The notes under the pieces are model-generated. The model was given only the letters and a program-made list of their open reading frames with translations, searched no databases and was not told the DNA's origin. Positions 47,901-60,800 of a DNA stretch of 64,000 bases are shown here, piece after piece. Origin of the DNA: Drosophila persimilis (taxonomy: Eukaryota; Arthropoda; Insecta; Diptera; Drosophilidae); contig NW_020825288.1 in the NCBI RefSeq assembly GCF_003286085.1, positions 15,438,001 through 15,502,000 on the forward strand. Direction: 5' to 3'. Position numbers and translations under genes: made by a program. The number at the start of each line of letters is the position of its first letter. Positions within the stretch are counted from its first letter, which is position 1.

Positions 47901-50900
47901 CGAGGGTATTCCCAGCTTCGGTTCGTTCCACAACTGAATCAACCTTCTCTCTCTCCCTTTCTCTTTCTCTCTCTGCATTCTGTTTCTGTTTCAATTGCAG
48001 CGCTTTTTTTTTTGTAGAGCCGCATATCCCTGGAAGTGCCTGAAACTAACAAGTCGTCGGTATTGCCAGCAAAAATGTATATACAATGTTGTTGTTTTTT
48101 TGTATTCCGGGCTAAATCAATTGGCATTTCAAATTGCACGCCTTTGAGTGTTGCGCACTGCGTTTGCCATTCGTTTGAGGGAGTTTTTTATAATTGAAAA
48201 GTGGCCGGCCGACAACCAGAAGCAGCCACCGGTAGATGGTGGGAGATCCATTCACCTTGTTGTGGCAACAGCAGCAGAAGAAGAAGAAGAAGAAGAAAAC
48301 TAGGCAAAACATTGAGGCTATTTAAGTTTGGGTTTCGTTCGGCAGTTTAGGCAAATAGAGCCATAAGCCGTAGCCACAGCCAAGCCATACAATTAATGCA
48401 GATGACGATGCCGATGTTGTCTGGTGGAGGAATCCCATCCATGTGGTACAGTCCAGGTGCTGCTGATGTTTGTGCAGCAGACACCACCACCACCAGATAC
48501 TTCCTTCATTAGGCACATGCCAAACGGCCGTGCCACTCTGCCGCCCCCCTTGCTCCTCGCTCCTTTCGGCCACTAAAAATCTCATTTGGCAACAACAACA
48601 ACAGCCAATCTGTCCCAGTCTGGACGAGTCCCCAGGTCCATTGTATGCCTCGTGCGTGTCGCTCTCGGATCGGTTTTTGGTTTGGCACATTGTTTGCTGC
48701 ATAAATAACTTTAGAGTAAATTAATTTATTCGTTGACATGTGTCCTGCGTTTATTCCAAATTGCATTGTCATTATGCAAATGCACTTTGCTGCACTCTTA
48801 CCCTATTTTCTGCCTCCCATCACTCCACTCGGCTCCATCTCTCCCCTCCCCTCCCCACCCCTCCCTCCGTGACGAGTTCAGTTTTTCTGTGTTGCAGCGT
48901 GTCAGGATTTATTTGTTTATTCAAACGAGTTATTTACACTTAATTTGACAATGCGTGTAATGCTTTGTTAGGCACACACTCCTACGTCTATCTATTTCCA
49001 GAATTTGTTAGAGAAACACACACACGGACACACAGACGGGCACTGATGCAAGTGCATGTTGCATTGATTTGCATCTGCCCCAAAGAGTATAGCATTCATT
49101 GTGTCTCCTGGCAGCATGATTTGCTGCCTGGTAATCCGGAATTTATTACTGGGTGCCTTTTGAAGCTCGGAATATATTATAAGCATAAATATCATAAATA
49201 AATGAACTTCAGTTTATCACGGACTTGAAGATTCTCTGCCACTTGAGGCAGGCGGAGTTTCCTTTGTCTAATGGAATATTTATCAAAGTTTTGCGGGGAA
49301 AACTAGAATTAAAAGAAAGTTGAATTAAAAAAAACTTCAGGGATTAATTACATATTAAATTTAATTTAAAGATTTTGTGTAAAAAAGGCTTCTGGCATGC
49401 ACATCTGATTCAATTATTGCCACAAGTATATGAAGACTTTACCTAATCTGGGAATTTCCGTCATCAAAGTCAAATTTTCGTTGAAAGCATTTTAGCATTT
49501 ATAGAAAATACATTGAGAAATCTAACAAATTTTGCTCCTTATTTTCTTGTATGTATTCCCTCATACATTAATCGATCTATCAAAAATTAGGACAGAATTA
49601 TACATACATATTTTTAGATAATGGGAAACATGGTGTTTCCAATAAGCCATAGCGTGAATAGGTGGCAGTAATACTTAACGAATTAGAGAATTGTAAACTT
49701 AGTTAATTAAATTTACTTTAATTTATTCATGAATTTCTCCTAATTTTCTCCTAACCAATTAAATTTTACTTAAATATTTATTAATTTTATTTTTTTCTAT
49801 TGCAAAGGTAGAATCTTACTTAATTTAAAGTTGAATTATTGTTTTAATAATAAGTTATTTTTAATCAAATTAAAACCACATTTGGGTCTTACATTCGAGG
49901 TTCCGTGGTATTAATTCGAAAAAATGTATGAATTTTATGTTAAATTTATATCCCATTTACATAACTTGTTAATTATGCAATAAAGAGATGCCAGAAGTTG
50001 TTTGATAGTCGGTTGTTGGTTACTTGCAACGTTGATTGTTGTGTTTGTTGGTGCGCTCGTGCTTCAATCAACTACTGACCAAATAACCGACATTTCACGC
50101 CCGCTGGTATTACATCTATGAATCCCCCACCCCCACCCCCCACCCCCACTAAGTATGCACAACATTCCGCCGCACCCGCAACAACACTGCGGTGGTTGCC
50201 TCATTACAAGAGGGAAATGCTCACGCTTTCCTTAGCCAGCAGCAGCGGCGGCAACAGCGGCGGCAGCGACTGCATGTTGCATTTTATGAATGAAGAAAAA
50301 TGTAATTTTACACTTGAATTGCGTGACTCGCGGAGTGGCGGACTGGCGGACTGGCTGGTTCTCATATTTCATTGCAAGACTAGACGAGACCAGAGACACG
50401 AGAGCAGAGACCAGACCAGAGTAGAGCACAGCTCGGGGATGCTGCAATCCATCAAGTAAATTGAAAAAGAGCATTGATAGGCAAATTGACTGTTGTCTGC
50501 GCCGTCTGTGGCGGTTGCACAATCGCATAATTGTGGGAGTTGTTGCAGTTGCAGATGAGTGGCTCCCAGAATGCCCTTCTCATTAGGCGGTGATCCTTTC
50601 ACCAGAGATCATCGAACATTCACTTTCAATGGCCAATGACATTCACTTGGCCAGCAAACAGGCAATTGATCAGACGGCTGGCTGGCTAACTGGCTGCCTG
50701 CTGTGCTGTTGTGGCACTCATTAAATGTGTTTCTGCACTGCACTTTGTGGCCGCCACCGAAAGTCATTAACAGTTATGGAACCGCCACACCACACCACAC
50801 CTGCCTCCGCCTCCGCCTCCGACTCGGAGTCCAACCCGAAACTGCAGCTTGTTGCCGCGATCTAGTTGGGGCTTCTTGCAGCACCAGGCAGCAGCTGCTG

Positions 50901-53727
50901 CTCGTGATTTGTTCGACTGCAGTCGTATTGATTTCATTCCATGCCAGTGTGCCACAAAGCACACAAAACATTAACGTAGACAACGAAATATTGCGCATAC
51001 GCCACCGTCTCTGCACGAAAAGAATTTCGATTTATTTCCCTGCTGTTTGTCATATTTTTCCTGCTTCATAACGGAATCAAAACCATTCAACTTCTGGCAA
51101 GGCATGTCAGAATGCCGACTAGTGATGGCAAACTGAAGTCATTTTCTGTGGGGGGAATGTCTGAAATACCTGCGATCTCTTCGCTCTTTTCCTTTCGAAT
51201 ACTTGCCTCGGACACTCCAAAGAAATTGTTGCACATATGTAATTTAATTGCATTTAGTCGTTGGATATATCGTTAATGTATTTTTTAATTGTTGGAAATT
51301 TGAACACGCTCATTTCACTCAAGTCCCATTTTCGAAAATTACTGCTTACTTTTTCCCATAAGATTTTTACCATCGTATGTAATACGTTTATAGACGGGGA
51401 ATGGGTTTCTTTTTACAACCTTTTTTGTATGCTTGGAAAGTAGAGTTCTCAATGAGATTACTATCTTAGGAGGCACATTTACAGTGCTGGAAAAACTGGA
51501 ATCCCCTGAAATCGGAGCTCGTAAATAATGGTTAAGATACGAGTATTTGAGACATCTTTAAATTTAAAATAAACAAATATTTAAACACTCATTTAGTTAT
51601 TCAGTTATTTCCTGATATATAATACAATTGATTTTCACTGAACTGATAAATTAAATAACAAATTGGACAGGGAAATTAATTGAATGATTAATTCTTGTAT
51701 TACTATAATTATTTTTATGTTTATATTTATTATTATATTTTAATGATTAATACTTTTATTGCTATACTTATTATAAATAAAATAATTCATATTAATAGGG
51801 GGCAACCCCTGCGAAGTTTGTCGCGTAAAATATCGTTCGAGAGATTACAAAGCATTTAGCAGTCCCTTTTTTCACTTCCGACACGCATATAACGATGTTT
51901 CGTACTGACCAGAGTATCATATCCCTATGTATTTTGGGGCCCTGAGCTTTGTTATTTATAAGATCTCTGTAAGTTAATCTCTTTGGTGCCTGTAATCTCC
52001 CAAATCATGGGAGATATTATTCTGTAGACTGTGAGGCATGCCTACATATTTTCCCATGTTTCTTGCTCCATTTCATAGAATCTACACATGTCGTATCTCT
52101 ACTAGGTTTCAATTTCTTGAAATATCATGAGATATGTATCTCATGTATCCCATAATATCTAAAAATTATTCAAACGATTTCATGGCTACGATGTTCTAAA
52201 AATCGTGATAAAACACACACGTACTTGGCAAATGTAACAAGTACTCCAAAAGGCTTACTGCAAAGAGAAAATTGAATATGGAATGGGATTGATTGGATTT
52301 CTAATACTCGCATCAAAGCGAGAATCCTTCCTATACGTTCCATTATAGCTCTTAAAGTATTACCTGAAGGTATGTAAGCTAAGCTGATTTTGATAAATTA
52401 ACAAATAAGGAAGTTATCTTTGGATCGCCGATTTTTATATTAGGTACCTTTGAACTAATACTTACGATCAATGAGACAATTTTCTTTCAATCAGCCGCCT
52501 GTATGTTAAATGTTATGGCAGCTATAGAAAACAGTAGTTCGATTTACGGACAAACCCATGGGCACGACTTTATTGAGCCGAATTTTCGGGCTGATCAAGA
52601 ACCTTGAGTCTTGTATAATCTGAAAACATACGACATCGTTTTAGGCTGCAAACTATCGTATGAATGGGATTTCTGACGCACTCCAGACATCTCCAATAGC
52701 CAGCTGCTGGCCTGGGTCTTAACTGGGTCTTAACGGAGTCTGAACCGAGTCAAGTGAATACTTGGTCGCTAAATTCGGGCTGCCGAGCTGCTGGCTGGCA
52801 AGAGTCTTTTTGATTGAGCTGCAGGTTGACTGCCCTGGCCTGGGACCGTGCGGCAGCTGCTGTTGATCCGTGCAACGCGTCCCGATGCGAAGGCCATCGA
52901 TCGCCGCCAGTCAGAAAAAACTTGTGCATATTTCTGGGTGATTTTGATGTCGAGATGCCGCAGCGGATGCTGGTGCCCCGGCAGAGTGAAAGTAGTTTTG
53001 TATTTCTGAGGTGCATCGGATTAAAATTGGGAAATATTCAATGCGAGAGAGGCGGCTTTTATAAATACGTGTATGATGTCTCTATTCTTTCGGCGAATTA
53101 TTCATTAGTTGAGGTGCTTTGTCCCCAAATGTCCCCCACATAAAAGAAGATTAACCGTTTTTGGGGGGTTACATCATAATCAGGTCTCTTTCACACTTTC
53201 TGTGCATGCCACTTGGCTTCGGGGCATTCCACAGGCAGAGGCTTGGCCTGGCCTGGCCTGGTCGCCGAGCAACACTCACTGTTCAATTTTTCCCAATTGT
53301 CGACCATAAAACACACAACGACTTATCGGGCAAGTCAATCGTAAATGCAGCAAACAAGTTGCATGCAGGCTGGCTGGCTGCCTCCTGCCCCCAGAGTGGA
53401 GTTGGCTAAGGCTGTGTATTAGCCATAAGCCATCCCCACCAGGCCAGGCCAGCACAGGCCGCCTTTCATTATCTTCTGGGTCCCGGTCCCCCCAGTGCGA
53501 CTGCCATTCCAAGGCATGCCATCCAATCAACCCGATGCCATCGCCGCGCCGTTCGTTCATTTGTTGGCCAAAACGTCTCGTCGCCTATCTGCATTTTCCG
53601 ATCGTCCATCGTCCATTTCGCTTCGCCTTTGTCTGTGTTTTATTTTGTTTGTTTAATTAACCTTACCATAACCGGCCAGGCCATAAAAATGTTTTCTTTG
53701 TTGCTACCGAACAAAAATATTTTGACC

Positions 53728-53799
53728 GGGCTCAACCGGGATTTGAACCCGGGACCTCTCGCACCCAAAGCGAGAATCATACCCCTAGACCATTGAGCC
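53728..53799 (-). tRNA. tRNA-Pro (anticodon UGG)
   Basis: A 72-base gene on the minus strand. The acceptor stem GGCTCAA pairs with TTGAGCC. The A box TGGTCTAGGGG, the anticodon stem CTCGC/GCGAG with loop TTTGGGT (UGG at 34-36) and the B box GGTTCAAATCC are all intact. There is no intron, and CCA is not encoded, as usual. A T5 run about ten bases past the 3' end (complement of 53713-53717) would stop RNA polymerase III. It reads as functional and is a lone copy here. Confidence 0.97.
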
Positions 53800-56321
53800 T
53801 CATGCCGGGCAACGGGCCAGTGCCTGCTCTTGTGCTCCGCCTCCGACTGCTGCCTGTTGCGGCTGTTTTGGCCAACAGTGCTCTGGCCCAGTTTCGGCTG
53901 CCACATGCATTTCGGCCCGACAGCGGAAAGTATGCAACAGTCTCTGTTCGTGCCGGCTGTTTGCCCCGTGCGCCTGAACGAGTGCTGTGGCAAGAACTGG
54001 TTGCCCGAGCAACGGATTTGTACGGTGGGTAGGCACTGGTAGGGTATTTTTGATGAACTCTGGAATGGGTTTTGTTATTTTGATGGGGTTTTAGTGGGAT
54101 AAATGTAAACTTTAGCAGAAAAGCGGAAAATTGTACTTAGACTTTGAGTGTTTTACAGATGGGGGAAATCATCTATACAACTATTATTGGATCTATTCTG
54201 AGCCTTCAATTGCAGATAGCCAGCCTTAATTTTGACGCATAATGTGTTCTTTCGCGTTGTAGTTCGAATTAGGGCTTGCGTGAACCATTTAGGGGAACCA
54301 TTCTGTTCCGACTTCCACTATATGTACCATATTTTATTGTCTTGTAAAATACTAATACTTTTACGATTCTAATTAGATTCGCTAGATCGAATTATTCTTT
54401 GCACGAAGCGTTTATGCTCGGATTATAATTCCCTCCAACAGATTACACCCACCACTAATTCCCTTGCTATTATGAAATTACTAATACTCGCATACCTTTC
54501 TCGTAATTAGTAATTGCAGTGGTATTTGTATTTTGAATGCCTGCTTAGTTCTCTTAGTAAGTTTAATTATAATTTCCCTCGAATATTAGTCTAACAGCAA
54601 TCTTTCCTGCAAGTTCTCGTTCGGTTAACGCGCTGCGCGTCATGCGGCAGCACCCCTCTGTCGGTTGGGTGGTAGGATGGCTTCGTTTTTGCCTGGGATC
54701 CGCGCGTAACAGCCTTCTGCTGGTGTCACACTTGATGGTGCGGTAATCCCATATCAACGCCCATAAATTAAATTATTATTAAATTAGAGGCTATTAATTA
54801 GTATTTGTATTTATATTTTTAGCACTTCTAGTTCAGTTTAGCTATAATTTTGTTCTACAAATTAGATTAGTTTTATGCTTTCCTGCACTTAAGCGGCCGA
54901 TTCGGTTACACTTGGTGTACCATTTGGTGGTGGAGCCATTGCGAGTCAACGTCCCAATTCCCTTAAGACAAGGAGGTTTACTTTTCGTATAACAAAATTG
55001 CCACCTAAATGGGGAATACTAACCTTAGAATATGTATTGGGTTACGCAGCCGAATACCAATATTTCCCATTTAATCCATAGATTATATGTAGCTATTGGT
55101 GTACCCCTATTGGTGTATTGGTGTGCCCACTGCACCGCATTGTCATCCGGTTAGGTTTGGTTAGGTTTTTCCGGATTTACGCGTAGACCAATACGGCCCT
55201 TAACTTTTCCGAATGGGGGTATGAACCATAGCGGGAGTGCTTATGGGATTTTAAAGTCCTCGATAATCGGGGTGTGGCGTCCTCTTGGAGGCATCTTCAA
55301 GTGCATGTACCGCATATGTACTCATATATATTTATATTCTCGCACACAGCAGTAGTCTATGTAGCCGTTCTCTCTTCATCTCGCGCCTTTCTTTCCTTCT
55401 CTCTCGCTCTCTCGATCTGTCGCGCTCTTGTCGAAGCTTCGCTTGCGTTAGGGCAACGGCACTTTGGCCTCTCGGCACCTAGCGCTCTCTTGGTATTGCA
55501 CATCGTCTTGGATTCGAGCTCTTCAAACCGACACCCTTCCTTAGATCCTCCTGCATTCGCCTCTCAGTTCCGAAGAATTTCTGAACTTTTTGGACTTTCA
55601 TAAGCTAAGAGTACCTGAAATTCTGTCCCACCTTGCAGATAGGACCAAATCAATTCGTTGGGGTCCTTTGAAAGCTGTTTCTGTGCCAGTTTTGTCTGCT
55701 TTGGGACTAATTCCCAAAGACCATCTTCTTAAATCCCGGTGTCCCTGTCAGATTGTAAAGATTGTACCACATTTCCATATCCTCCAGAGTGTCGGAGACC
55801 AAGATTCCTCCTTGTTTTTTCTTAGATGTAATCTTTATTTAAATTTGTTTTTAGGAATCTTAAAATATGTACAATCCTAAAGGTAGGTAATACGTGTAGT
55901 TTACAAAGAAACTCCCACTAGAAATTAAGAACTTAACTTAAGCAAAATGCAACTTAGCCAAGGAATGCCTGCAAAAAGTAAACTAAAATATATCTGCATC
56001 TAGGTACACGAATGTGAAGAGATTTATAGAACCATTGCTGAGGAAAAAGCTGTTGAACAGTTGGAGAAAGCTATGATTGCCAGAGATACGCTTAGGAGTT
56101 CCATTTAGGGTGGCGTTTGGAGTGGAAATTCTTTAATTTGTGGATATATGAGATGTCAAAGTAAAGAATGGTATCTAATCAGATCTTTAAAATGTAAAGG
56201 TACAAACTCTAAGCTCAATCTTAGCCTAAGGGATTAACTACTCGCCTAAGACGAGTAGGTCTACAATCTAATAGGCATCGGCAAACGGGGGCTATCCAAG
56301 GGGGGGATGCTGGCCCAGGAC
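53800..56321. other. Spacer between tRNA-Pro and the second chitin-binding gene
   Basis: I see no supported gene. AT-rich DNA surrounds 54.6-55.3 kb, which on the minus strand has short coding-like fragments and a polyadenylation-like AATAAA near 54340. It may be a very old, broken retroelement fossil of unclear family. 55.3-55.5 kb is another CTCTC-rich stretch. An AATAAA on the minus strand (55834-55839) is a plausible 3' end for the gene to the right, giving a 3' UTR of about 480 bases. Confidence 0.4.
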
Positions 56322-57839
56322 CTAGGTGAAGATGTCCTCGACCAGCTGCTTGGTGATGATGCGATGCGGCCGCGTGGGGTTGACCTTGGGGCGCTGGTAG
56401 AGCCGGGCGTTGATGGCGTACAGCCGGGGCGAGAGATCGCAGCGCACGTTGAACCACCAGTCGCAGACGAAGACGGCCTGCGAGAACTGGGTGCCGTTGG
56501 GGCAGAGGAACGAGGCCTGCCGTCCATCGATGTCGCAGTAGTGCCAGCCTGGAAGGGGAGGGAAGACCTCTCAGTGGCGATTGTGTTGGCCGGAATGGGG
56601 GGGGGGAAATACTCACCCTGGCACCTGGTCTCCATGTCGGCAAAGAATCCGGGATACTCCTGCTCGTCGCAGTAGAAGTTCGTGTAGGGCACCGCCGACA
56701 GGATGGGATAGTCGACCCCAGGACGACCTGTGAATGATTTTGTTATTGCAATTAGTGCGCTTCCAGCAAACAAAACAACAAAACAAAACAAACTGCATGT
56801 CACGCAGTCGGTTTCCAATCAATTTCACTTCATCCAACCTTACGGGCAAGAAAACCGCCGGAAAAAAATGTGTACCCCCCACAGGACTCTCTCCCTCCCT
56901 GCCCGGAATTGTCAAATGCAGGCCCCCGTGCCGGTCCGAGCCCAAAAAACAGAACACAGGCCCCCCAAAAAAAAAATAAACGCGACATAAACAAATCCCT
57001 GGCACTCGGATCGTGGCGCGGCGGGTCTCTGGCGCTAATAAATGAATTTACGAGTAGATGCACTTCTGTGCCAAATATTCATTCCGTGCCATTCGGAGGG
57101 AAAATAATTTAAAATCTCGCACTCTTTTTTCGAGCCTGATGCTGCTGATGGCACCCGAAATGCATTTCGCCTCATCTTCAGCTCCGACCCGGACAAAAAA
57201 CGGAACAAAAATATATTTTGGCAGTGGCCGGATAGGGATCCGGCGAGTCCCAGTGCGGAGCCGCCTCCTGCACTGCTGCTGGGTTAGGCCGACCCATTCC
57301 CATACCCTCGCCACTGGTGGTCATGGCTGTGGCATCCTTAATGACCAGGCCGGGGCCGTGCATATTGATTGACTTGTCATCGGCATCAACAGAATGCCAC
57401 GAGGCAGCCAGTTCATAGAGTATGGAGTGCAGGCGATCTCTCCCAGTGGGAGGATGTGTGTAATTTTTAAGTAAAACCTACGAAATCGAACAGTCTCTGA
57501 CAGGATGGTTCTGAATAATCTAATAACCATCTTTCGGGAAGCAAAACATTGGGAAAACTTCTAGGAATTTGGCATGGATCACAACTCCATTAGAAGACCT
57601 TCCTCTCAGGTCTCAAAACCTTCCTGTACAGACCAAAAACTTACCCGGAATGGACTTTCCCAGCTCCAGATACTCCCGCACTGAGGGACTCAGAAAGTTC
57701 TCTGGTATCTCCGGCAGATCCTTCTCCTGGCTGCCGCTCTCATCGTTTTCCAGATCCTGCTGCGGCTCCGGCTCAAAGTTGACCGGTTCCGGGGCCCGTG
57801 GGCGTTTGGCTCGCTTCGAACGGACCGTTTCGCGGCAAT
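56322..57839 (-). CDS. CG14301: Secreted single-CBM14 chitin-binding protein (5' exon missing)
   Basis: Three exons on the minus strand, 57839-57645, 56727-56617 and 56548-56322, all joined in phase 1, give about 177 residues. The order is a basic then acidic linker (DCRETVRSKRAKRPR onward), GRPGVDYP, then a CBM14 domain with six cysteines (FYC, RC, YC, LC, VC and RC, the last two framing DWWFNV), then a short tail ending LVEDIFT. Exon one of the three starts at a good acceptor (TTTGCTTGCAG) in phase 1, so a signal-peptide exon must lie upstream. I searched to 64000 by eye without finding a convincing one. Relative to the gene ending at 13363, the pre-domain phase-1 intron is shared but the other intron positions differ. 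Likely a cuticle or matrix protein. It lies on the same strand as its larger paralogue. Confidence 0.83.
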
Positions 57840-60800
57840 CTGCAAGCAAATGAGACACCATTATGAGACAGCCATTACTCGACTCTGCCAAGCCTCAAAT
57901 CTCTAAAGTTCAAGGTTTCGCCGGGGGCAAAAACCATCAAAGTTAAGTACGATTCCAGCATTAAGGCGCTAATGTCAAGATACAAATACGAATGTGTTTT
58001 GCCCAACCACTCCTAACCCAGTTCTCGAGACGACTGCGACGGTAGCCAAAGCCAAGTTAACTTTAACCTCAACAGCGTCTGACCCGCTTTTGGCTTTTGC
58101 TTTTGGCGTTGCAAGCAACTATTGTGCAACATTTGTTCTCCCATTCTGTGGCAGTTGCCGTCGTCGTTTGCTTGTGCTGCTGCTGCTTCTGATGACAAGT
58201 TTCGTGCGGTTGCCTCTAACCTTGTGCGCTTCTTTGGCAGTGGGAAAAGACTTGCCGCTGAGTAAAGAGCTCTGCTGTGGTAATTGCTCAATGTTTATTT
58301 GTTTTCTTACACCCTTTCGGAGAGGGGAACTTGATAGTAATACAGGGGGAAAATTTTCATACGATCCTGTAAGGCACGTCCCATTTATCAGAGATTTATT
58401 CAACATAATACAAGCTTGGTGTGGACTCAACAGGTGATCGGTCCCGCGAATCCATCAACAAAGTACAGACAGTGATTGGTGCACGCTGCTCCGAAAGTCG
58501 AGTCTCGAGCTCGAAGCTAAGCACCGAGAATGCAAAAACAAAATACAGCCCAGTGTACCTGAAGTGGGCAGTTTTTTCTCATACAAATTAATTCAAAAGC
58601 CTACCCAACGTGGCTTTAATGTATGGTGATCCTAAATCAATGGCGAGGAACCTAGATATTGTATCCTATTGTATGTGGACAGATCAATCCGTTAACAAAA
58701 TTACCATCTGATATACTGTTTAATTCTTCGGTTGATATAGTTTATTCATTCGATTTGGTTTGTCTTAAGTTGAACAGAATATATGCTTATATGTTGGGTG
58801 ATCTGTAATCTACGAGATTCTGGCAGTGACAGATACTGGCGGTACGTGGCCACTCTTTTCCTGACGTCTACTATAGATATATTAGAGAAGATACAGAGGA
58901 TCAATAGGTCAGACCGCGTCTGGTGTTCTTAGTCACTCCGCTACCACTACCACATGCTACAGATATTCAATTTCAATACTTAAAGGAATCGACTATAAGA
59001 ATCAGTGGGACTCATATATAGGGGATATACTACCAAATACAATACTACATACTACTACATTTCAATAATAACTACCCAATTTACTCATCCGATAATATTA
59101 CTACATACATTATAATACATATACCTCCCAAATGAACCAAAACTTTGTAAACTTATAGTGATGTAGTATATTTTAATATTATATGTTATATTCAAATACA
59201 AACTACACCCACAAAAAAAAAAGAAGTAGTATCTTCAATGCCACATTTTGTCGAATTTCTAACGTGAAAACCCAAACTAACCCACACTTTTAATGGATAT
59301 TAAATAGACCCTCCTAGTGGTCCACTGCTGTCCAGGGTATAGCCGATTCGGTGCTCCCAAAAGCTTGTGTTAATTTTGTGCATTCTGATTTAGCTTTTCC
59401 GATTTTGCATAACTCCGTTTCGGGGCTCATTAGCTTGATTTGTTGTTGTACATAAACTTGATTCATTTGCGGCTCTGATCTCAGCTCAGCTCTGAGCTCG
59501 TCCGCTTCCTTCAGAGCCCCCCCACACATATCTTTTTATGTGTTTATTTTTTCGAGCGAACCTCTTGAATTTACATTTTGCATGCACCGCAGCTGGAAGC
59601 GGACTCGACACAAAACTAGTTCTTGAATTGTGTATTCTACAATGCATTTCACGCGCAATTTATTCACATTGGTTGGCAGTTGTCGTCGTTGACTGTTGTA
59701 ATTGACCTTAACCTTGTTCCGGCGCTGTCTGTGCTCCTCGGTTCGCGGGCCGTGTTTTGGGTTGTGTAATTGCTGTGTTGAATTATGGCATAGCCATGCC
59801 CGATCGTTTATTGTTGCCTTTCATCTGATATCGATTGTGGTCGGAGCGGGGAGCCGGACAAGGGAAGGAGGCGATCTCAATGCAGCTGTGCAAAGCGATA
59901 GGCGATGAGTAATCGGTCTAACAATCTAATTGCGATTTTAATCGATATTTAGATAAAAGATATTTAGTGAACATTTTGACTACAACTCATTTCAGTCTTT
60001 TATTTCGATCAAAGAAAAATTTACATACCCCTAAAATAAATGCCAAAAAGTTTTCTTATTCTGAAAGTAATCTATGGGCCCATAAAAGTCGTATCCGTCG
60101 TTAAGGCAAATCTCCAATAAATCGTCGCCCAATTATAAACATCGTTAAAAGTTTGTTAATAAATATTTTATAGCCTTTTTTTTTGAATGCAATGCCTTAG
60201 GACTACAATATACTCGTATGTAGGTTTTTTTTAATGGTTTTTGGAGGAAGTGAGAGAACTGTTGCAATGCCCGAGTAGAGCAATGGGACTTGAAGCCAGT
60301 TTCAGGCAGTTTTGATCACGTTAGAGGGAGTTTTATTCCAGTTTTATTCGTACCTGCAACTCGTTCCAAACGATGTGTTTATATGAATAGTAATCGATAC
60401 GAATTGTGTGGCAATCTACACGCATATGGAAGTAAATCTAAATAATAAACAAAATAAAATCCCTCCTGAAAATAATCCAATTTACATAAGTATTCCACAG
60501 CCACAGAACAGCTAATTATTTGGTCCAAACGGGGAGCACATGGCTCAGAGAGCAGAAACCAATTAGGCAGAGACACGCCCCCCCCCCCCTGGCTGCTGGC
60601 TGCCGGCTCCCACTCCCACATAGCGGCCAATCGAATGCAGAAAGCATAAAATTAAAATTAAATTATTAGCACACACATACACACACACACACACAGAGAG
60701 CACTGCGGCCGACAAATTGCAACATTAAATCGTAAAAATTTCGCAAAAATAGCAACAAAATGTATTACAATTGAAATAATTACTGCGAAAAAGAAAAACA

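Larger units (their letters stand above)
43737..53727. other. Non-coding DNA upstream of the chitin-binding gene
   Basis: Ten kilobases without a supported gene. Contents: a CpG-rich block at 44.48-44.64 kb (candidate promoter, listed separately), TA-rich DNA (45.2-45.5, 49.3-50.0, 51.5-51.8 kb), a CTCTC-rich element (47.4-47.9 kb), GGACGC repeats near 47136, an AGA repeat near 48270, and a TGCCTGGCCTGG-type repeat near 53240. A short stretch near 52497-52560 with ATGTTATGGCAGCTATA looks like a remnant of a common Drosophila dispersed repeat. Confidence 0.5.

Noticed and set aside
55147-55168. TTAGG-like words suggesting an insect telomere repeat
   Set aside because: Only two imperfect units; Drosophila lacks TTAGG telomeres, and this is interior DNA.
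54200-55300. Intact retroelement or coding gene on the minus strand
   Set aside because: Only short coding-like scraps and a polyadenylation-like signal; at best a very old broken fossil, and no family could be assigned.
57840-57891. Unspliced start (MVSHLLADC) for the second CBM14 gene
   Set aside because: The sequence is not a signal peptide and ends in a textbook acceptor, so an upstream exon is more likely.
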